From Thiotrichales bacterium (lineage in GTDB: Bacteria > Pseudomonadota > Gammaproteobacteria > Francisellales > CACEW01), in the NCBI GenBank assembly GCA_947476405.1, contig CANJQG010000010.1, forward strand, positions 1 through 45,837: DNA of 45,837 nucleotides. Reading direction: 5' to 3'. Positions 42,342 through 45,837 of this stretch are shown one piece after another. The position numbers were made by a program, and so were the translations under genes. The notes under the pieces were generated by a model. That model worked only from the letters and a program-made list of their open reading frames with translations, made no database searches and was not told where the DNA came from. Every line of letters begins with the position of its first letter. The first letter of the stretch is position 1.

Positions 42342-42736
42342 AACAAGGCCTGAATTTTTTTTATCAGCTGAATTTTCAGCTCAGACATATAGGGTTCTCC
42401 TGGCAAACCAAACGGCACTTTAGGAAAATAAGCATCGTCAAAACGTCGGGCGATCACATGCACATGCAATTGCGACACCACATTACCCAAGGTCGCAATG
42501 TTGAGTTTATCGCACGGAAAATGTGTTTTAAGCAAGCTTGAAATCTGCTTGATTTCAAGCAGCAGCATCGCTTGATCTACATCAGACAAATCAATCCATT
42601 CAATCATCTTTTTACGCCTGGGAATTAAAATCAGCCACAGCACATTTTGGTTATTCATCAAACGCAGTTCGCTCAATTCTAAGTGCGCAACGGCAAAACT
42701 ATCCGCCTCTAATTGCGGATCTAAAAGCTTTTCCAC
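42338..42736 (-). CDS. HIT-domain protein
   Basis: The 132-aa protein starts at GTG (42736-42734). Its central stretch LWLILIPRRKKMIEWIDLSD and the loop VVSQLHVHVIARRFDD match histidine-triad nucleotide hydrolases. The first His of the triad is Gln (Q-x-H-x-H), as in a bacterial subgroup with the QLHxHVIAR signature. It is the first gene of the run of six overlapping minus-strand genes and follows an extended -10 promoter. Confidence 0.8.
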   Translation of the reverse strand: MEKLLDPQLEADSFAVAHLELSELRLMNNQNVLWLILIPRRKKMIEWIDLSDVDQAMLLLEIKQISSLLKTHFPCDKLNIATLGNVVSQLHVHVIARRFDDAYFPKVPFGLPGEPYMSELKIQLIKKIQALL

Positions 42737-42769
42737 AACACCTCAATGACGATTTATTTATATTCACTC

Positions 42770-42778
42770 ATCATAGCA
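42770..42778 (-). promoter_or_regulatory. Predicted extended -10 of the HIT-exo-thiL-hemD-hemY'-idi operon
   Basis: On the minus strand TGCTATGAT (42778-42770) is an extended -10 box 33 bases before the GTG start. No good -35 is visible. Confidence 0.4.
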
Positions 42779-42832
42779 CAGATTCACTCTGAGAACCCAC
42801 CAGAATGTTAGATAAGAAATAAAGTATAAAAA

Positions 42833-42862
42833 TTGACATATATTTACTCTCGAAAATATTTT
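42833..42862 (+). promoter_or_regulatory. Predicted sigma70 promoter for the pseudokinase-like gene
   Basis: A perfect TTGACA (42833-42838) is followed after 18 bases by TATTTT (42857-42862), 49 bases before the ATG; GAGGA (42898-42902) is the ribosome site, with nine bases' spacing. Confidence 0.6.
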
Positions 42863-42911
42863 ATGCTAAAATAAAACATAAGCCTAAACCTAAGCATGAG
42901 GAAAAATTAAA

Positions 42912-43517
42912 ATGTATCAGCCTGAAGTCAGACTTCTACAATTCCTCCAAGAGATTGAAAAAAAATCTCCAAATAATACAACCAAGCCCAAAAGAAAAAT
43001 TTTAAAACAACTTTATGGCTTCGCAATCTATGCCATCACGCAAATGGAAACCTGGCATCAAACAGGCAGAATACATGGCAATATTTGCATGGAAAGTTTT
43101 TTTGTCGTGAACAATGAAACCATCAAACTTGTTCATCGCACCAGAGATCCTCATCTCACCCACCCAGCCTCTATGGAAGATGACTTACAAGGCCTTGCTC
43201 AGACTATTCGACAAATAGCACTCCTAAACTCCATCAAAGTGCTAGATGAAAATCATCATTACTACCCTTTTATAATCTGTAGCACCCTCATCGCCGCAGG
43301 AAGAACACAGGAAGCCTCCCTCTATTTATTAGCGGAACGAAAAAAAAAAATAAAATCTCAGCACTCTTCCAGAACGGAGACTTCTTTGACTACAAAAAAT
43401 CCTCTTTTCTCTGCATCTACTACATCAGTCAGTGGAATGCCGAAAGAGATCCCCACCCCATTTGAAATGGTTTATTTTTCAAGCAAAAAAAGTACGAGCT
43501 GCTGCTACTGCTGCTAA
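42912..43517 (+). CDS. Degenerate protein-kinase-like (pseudokinase) fragment with C-terminal cysteine cluster; candidate effector
   Basis: The 201-aa protein has a stretch that aligns by eye with the kinase C-lobe: helix alphaE (LYGFAIYAITQMETWHQTG), the catalytic loop RIHGNICMESFFVVNNETIKLVH (His55-Gly56-Asn57, where HxD, Lys and Asn of active kinases would read HGDIKPEN), and MEDDLQGLAQTIRQIA (residues 88-103), resembling helix alphaF. The catalytic Asp, Lys and Asn are Asn57, Cys59 and Ser62, and no DFG motif is seen, so it should be inactive. The N-lobe is missing. The chain ends KKSTSCCYCC: a basic/Ser stretch, then four cysteines with terminal Cys-Cys, as in Rab GTPases modified by geranylgeranylation. 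Host lipidation is inference. The gene is alone between the HIT operon and rplT. Confidence 0.6.
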   Translation: MYQPEVRLLQFLQEIEKKSPNNTTKPKRKILKQLYGFAIYAITQMETWHQTGRIHGNICMESFFVVNNETIKLVHRTRDPHLTHPASMEDDLQGLAQTIRQIALLNSIKVLDENHHYYPFIICSTLIAAGRTQEASLYLLAERKKKIKSQHSSRTETSLTTKNPLFSASTTSVSGMPKEIPTPFEMVYFSSKKSTSCCYCC

Positions 43518-43519
43518 AA

Positions 43520-43557
43520 ATAAAAAAGGCACTTCGGTTTAAACGAAGTGCCTTTTT
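43520..43557. terminator. Bidirectional intrinsic terminator
   Basis: GGCACTTCG (43528-43536) and CGAAGTGCC (43544-43552) form a perfect nine-base-pair stem with a seven-base loop. A-rich sequence on the left and a T-tract on the right make it usable from both directions, ending the pseudokinase-like gene on the plus strand and rpmI-rplT on the minus strand. Confidence 0.9.
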
Positions 43558-43577
43558 ATGACTTGTATCAAATCAGC

Positions 43578-43946
43578 TTATTTAGCGGATGTCTCTAAGG
43601 CTTTCTTGGCTTGTGCCACCAAGTCAGCAAAGGCTTCGGCATCAAAAATCGCCATGTCAGCCATGATCTTACGATCCAACTCAATACCGGTCTTCTTCAA
43701 GCCATAAATGAATTCGCTGTAACGCATGCCATTCAAACGGCAAGCTGCGTTGATCCGGACAATCCATAAAGCGCGAAACTGACGTTTGCGTTGATGACGA
43801 TCGCGATACGCATATTGCGCGGCTTTAATGACAGCCTGTTTGGCAACACGGAAGACACGACTTCTATGACCATAATAGCCTTTTGCTAATTTTAAAATCT
43901 TTTTATGACGGGCGCGCGCTGCGACCCCACGTTTTACTCTTGACAT
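43578..43946 (-). CDS. rplT: 50S ribosomal protein L20
   Basis: L20 (122 aa; usual 118) is an early assembly protein of the large subunit, and in E. coli it represses its own operon by binding the rpmI leader. The sequence MSRVKRGVAARARHKKILKLAKGYYGHRSRVFRVAKQAVIKA and FRALWIVRINAACRLNGMRYSEFI is the family signature. It follows rpmI after 13 bases. pheS-pheT, which often come next, are absent: the terminator at 43520-43557 ends the operon. Confidence 0.98.
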   Translation of the reverse strand: MSRVKRGVAARARHKKILKLAKGYYGHRSRVFRVAKQAVIKAAQYAYRDRHQRKRQFRALWIVRINAACRLNGMRYSEFIYGLKKTGIELDRKIMADMAIFDAEAFADLVAQAKKALETSAK

Positions 43947-43959
43947 TTATTCTCTCCCT

Positions 43960-44157
43960 TTAAGCGTACGGTAGGCATTGTTGAATCCGATCATGATCCG
44001 TGGAATCAATCAGATTCATCGCACGTAAATGGGCTTTTCTTTTGCTCGATTTTTTTGTCAAAATGTGACTCCGGTTCGCGCGACGGCATTTGAATGTGCC
44101 ACTCCCGGTCTTTTTGAAGCGCTTTGCAGCACCACTTTTACTTTTTATCTTTGGCAT
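43960..44157 (-). CDS. rpmI: 50S ribosomal protein L35
   Basis: L35 (65 aa) starts at ATG 44157 with MPKIKSKSGAAKRFKKTGSG and shows SHILTKKSSKRKAHLR. AGGAG is six bases upstream. A longer open frame to 44205 is not supported by a ribosome site. infC is expected just upstream (to the right) in most bacteria but the IS4 element starts about 190 bases away. The interval 44158-44349 contains GC-rich inverted segments (for example CCC/GGG and GCGC/GCGC) that could form a leader structure for L20 control, but I cannot show it. Confidence 0.97.
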   Translation of the reverse strand: MPKIKSKSGAAKRFKKTGSGTFKCRRANRSHILTKKSSKRKAHLRAMNLIDSTDHDRIQQCLPYA

Positions 44158-44349
44158 TTTTAACTCCTGTTTGTCTACCCGGTCCGAAGCGCAAGCGCCC
44201 TTCAATGGGTATGCCGTTTAACCTATTTTTATAATAGGAACACGAATTTTACGCTATTCTCAAATAAAAAACAAGACTTGCCGAAAAGATATTTTAATGC
44301 TATTTTTTCTTTTCACGCATTGAATCAATCAATACACTCCGTATAAACA

Positions 44350-44371
44350 ATCACTAGTGTCCGGTTTAATT
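44350..44371. repeat. Left terminal inverted repeat of the IS4 element
   Basis: Begins ATCACTAGTGTCCGG and continues TTTAATT. It matches the reverse complement of 45815-45836 at 20 of 22 positions; the only differences are two bases at positions 7-8 of the repeat. Confidence 0.85.
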
Positions 44372-45534
44372 TAAAGCAAACTCAATTGGTTATCTGACGG
44401 TGTAGAGGCAGATTTGTTGGCCCTAGGCTGCAAGGCGCATAAAAGCTCAGTCTTCTCAAAGATTGAGACCGACAAAATCTGTAATAAAGTGTAGAGCGGA
44501 GCCTCAATTAAACGCTCTTTTTTGACAATGGCAATCAAAACATAGGTAGAAATCGCACACCAGATTTGTATTTTGACAGCATTCTCACTGGTGCCAAGAA
44601 ACCGTTTTACGCGCAGATGCTGTTTGATCCATTTGAAGAATAACTCAACCTGCCAGCGATTCTTGTATAGCTCAGCAATCATCAGGGCTGGCAGAGTGGT
44701 ATTGTTAGTCAGGAAGACGAGCTTCTTGCCTGTTTTTGGATCTTTAAAACTGATGCGCCGCAAATACACTGGATAATCTTTGGATCCCTTGATCGTTGTA
44801 AGCACAACGGTTTGATCACAGATGAGGCCAGTGCTTCGATCTACTGGATGCGAGTAAATACGCCGTGTCTTTGTGTTTGTTTTGGATCGAGTGACAAAGA
44901 AGGCGCCTGCCTGATGAAGCGCATAGAGCCTTTTAAAATCAAGATAAGCGCGATCCATGACATAAAAAGCGCCCGCTTCAATCGGCAGAACATCGAGTAT
45001 TTTAACGTCGCCCATTTTACCATTGCTGATGTGGATGAAGGCAGGGATATTGCCGCGCAGATCAAGCAATGTATGCATTTTAACAGCTGATTTAGTGGTG
45101 CGGAATAGAGCCCAATCAAACAAGGACATGCACAGATCAATTGTGGTGGAATCCAGTGCATACACCGTGGCGTCCAGATCCATATTGTTTGATTCTGTGG
45201 CATACAATTTGCGTGCGCGGGCAATCAGCTTCATTGCAAGATCATGGAAGATGCGCCAGTCACGACTATTGAGGGCATCCGATAAAGTAGAGCGTGCGGG
45301 AATGCCCTTGAATCCCATATGAAACAGCCTGGTGTGATTGGCACACAAGCAAATTTCAATATCGCGTAAAGATTCCCGACAGGTCAGCTGGGCAAAAGCC
45401 ATAGAACGAAACAAATCCGCGCAATCCAGGGTCCGCACGCTTTTGTCTCCGTTATATTTATCGACGATGCGGCCAAAATCCTTCCAGGATATAAACTTCA
45501 TGATTTGTGCAAACAGGGTTTTGCCGACATTCAT
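44371..45534 (-). CDS. IS4-family transposase
   Basis: The 387-aa transposase opens with the DUF4372-type N-terminal domain (VGKTLFAQIMKFISWKDFGRIVDKYNGDKS) found in one IS4 branch. The DDE residues of the catalytic core are Asp in VYALDSTTIDLC, Asp in FYVMDRAYLDFKRL and Glu in the Y-(2)-R-(3)-E-(6)-K motif YKNRWQVELFFKWIKQHL. GGAG lies before the ATG at 45534. No frameshift or stop is visible, so the element may be active. The stop codon (44371-44373) begins within the last base of the left repeat. Confidence 0.93.
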   Translation of the reverse strand: MNVGKTLFAQIMKFISWKDFGRIVDKYNGDKSVRTLDCADLFRSMAFAQLTCRESLRDIEICLCANHTRLFHMGFKGIPARSTLSDALNSRDWRIFHDLAMKLIARARKLYATESNNMDLDATVYALDSTTIDLCMSLFDWALFRTTKSAVKMHTLLDLRGNIPAFIHISNGKMGDVKILDVLPIEAGAFYVMDRAYLDFKRLYALHQAGAFFVTRSKTNTKTRRIYSHPVDRSTGLICDQTVVLTTIKGSKDYPVYLRRISFKDPKTGKKLVFLTNNTTLPALMIAELYKNRWQVELFFKWIKQHLRVKRFLGTSENAVKIQIWCAISTYVLIAIVKKERLIEAPLYTLLQILSVSIFEKTELLCALQPRANKSASTPSDNQLSLL

Positions 45535-45660
45535 CGATTGCTCCAGCTAATCTAAAACTGGGATCATCGCAGTTTCAAAATAAAAGGCAAATCGAGGGTG
45601 CACTAAAAATCGAATGGAAGGATTGATAATATTGGCATACAGCGTTTTTAAAATCTAACG

Positions 45661-45670
45661 AACCGGACAG
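45661..45670. repeat. Internal copy of the IS end core
   Basis: AACCGGACAG is the same ten-base core found at the right repeat (45820-45829). It could be the true right end of a shorter element or a relic of an earlier insertion. Surrounding bases do not extend the match. Confidence 0.45.
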
Positions 45671-45814
45671 ATATTTTGGCGCATTATTTTTAAAATAGAA
45701 GAAATAGGCCCGGAAATTTTTATTTTTTAAAATTATGAGTCTGAATTCAAATCGCGGACAAGCAAAAAACTCTTGGAGGCTTTGTTAATGTTGGCTTGTA
45801 GCTTGGCTATCCTC

Positions 45815-45836
45815 AATTAAACCGGACAGCAGTGAT
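45815..45836. repeat. Right terminal inverted repeat of the IS4 element
   Basis: AATTAAACCGGACAGCAGTGAT, read on the reverse strand, repeats the left end. One base follows before the window ends. Confidence 0.85.
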
Positions 45837-45837
45837 A

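Larger units (their letters stand above)
44350..45836. mobile_element. IS4-family insertion sequence
   Basis: A transposase gene is bracketed by imperfect 22-bp inverted repeats (20 of 22 positions match; core TGTCCGGTTTAATT) at 44350-44371 and 45815-45836, giving an element of 1487 bp. The right flank is cut by the window end one base later, so target-site duplications cannot be tested. The 280 bases between the transposase start and the right repeat hold no gene I can see; they include a second, partial copy of the repeat core at 45661-45670. The element lies upstream of rpmI, where infC would be expected. Confidence 0.85.

Noticed and set aside
44158..44349. infC remnant between rpmI and the IS
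   Set aside because: No open frame or IF3-like motif can be read in either direction.

Overview
The window reads as chromosomal DNA of a gammaproteobacterium, most likely a host-associated or intracellular lineage of the Legionellales/Coxiella type. The placement is an inference from gene content: YjjG- and ElaA-type proteins, hslVU, a class Ia NrdA with two ATP-cones, an oxidoreductase of GnnA type abutting lpxB, a type 1 Idi alongside ispA with no dxs, and several orphan genes that look like secreted effectors. No rRNA, tRNA, prophage or CRISPR array was seen.

Layout. Positions 1-707 (minus strand) hold the 5' part of an unknown gene whose 3' end is a 33-bp tandem repeat running off the window. 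Divergent from it is an operon (870-3651) for a secreted Cys-rich protein and two FUSC-like half-transporters, then a small Arc-type regulator and recG. comEC (truncated nuclease domain), yjjG and pyrE follow. A fused ABC permease, icd and an MFS transporter lead into xseB-ispA-xerC. serS runs convergently with xerC, and rpmB-rpmG converges with aroA. At 18829-20136 is an orphan gene with the sequence hallmarks of a CE-clan (Ulp1/deubiquitinase-like) cysteine protease. Then come acpP-fabF-tmk on the minus strand and nrdA on the plus strand with a tandem NrdR-box site. hemF, an unknown acidic protein, elaA and an unknown amphipathic protein fill 25.7-28.4 kb. mfd and a glycerophosphodiesterase follow. 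A divergent pair comes next, in which a sigma32-type promoter drives hslVU and overlaps a sigma70-type promoter for a coiled-coil protein. A GnnA-like oxidoreductase, lpxB, a PMI-type cupin, ihfA and a CPA2 antiporter complete the plus strand to 39.3 kb.

A tightly overlapping minus-strand operon (42736 to 39280) encodes HIT, FEN-like exonuclease, ThiL, HemD, a HemY reduced to its membrane anchor, and Idi. At 42912-43517 is an orphan gene resembling the C-lobe of a degenerate protein kinase and ending in a cysteine cluster. rplT and rpmI follow. An IS4-family element with matching terminal inverted repeats occupies 44350-45836, reaching the window edge.

How it fits together. Most genes are housekeeping: DNA repair and recombination, nucleotide, fatty acid, isoprenoid, heme and lipid A synthesis, ribosomal proteins and proteostasis. 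Between them sit single genes with recognisable sigma70-type promoters and no family I recognise, or with eukaryote-like folds (CE protease, pseudokinase). The pattern fits a genome that carries effector genes scattered between conserved operons. The two effector candidates at 18829 and 42912 are the most interesting parts of the window. Secretion and function are inferred from sequence alone.
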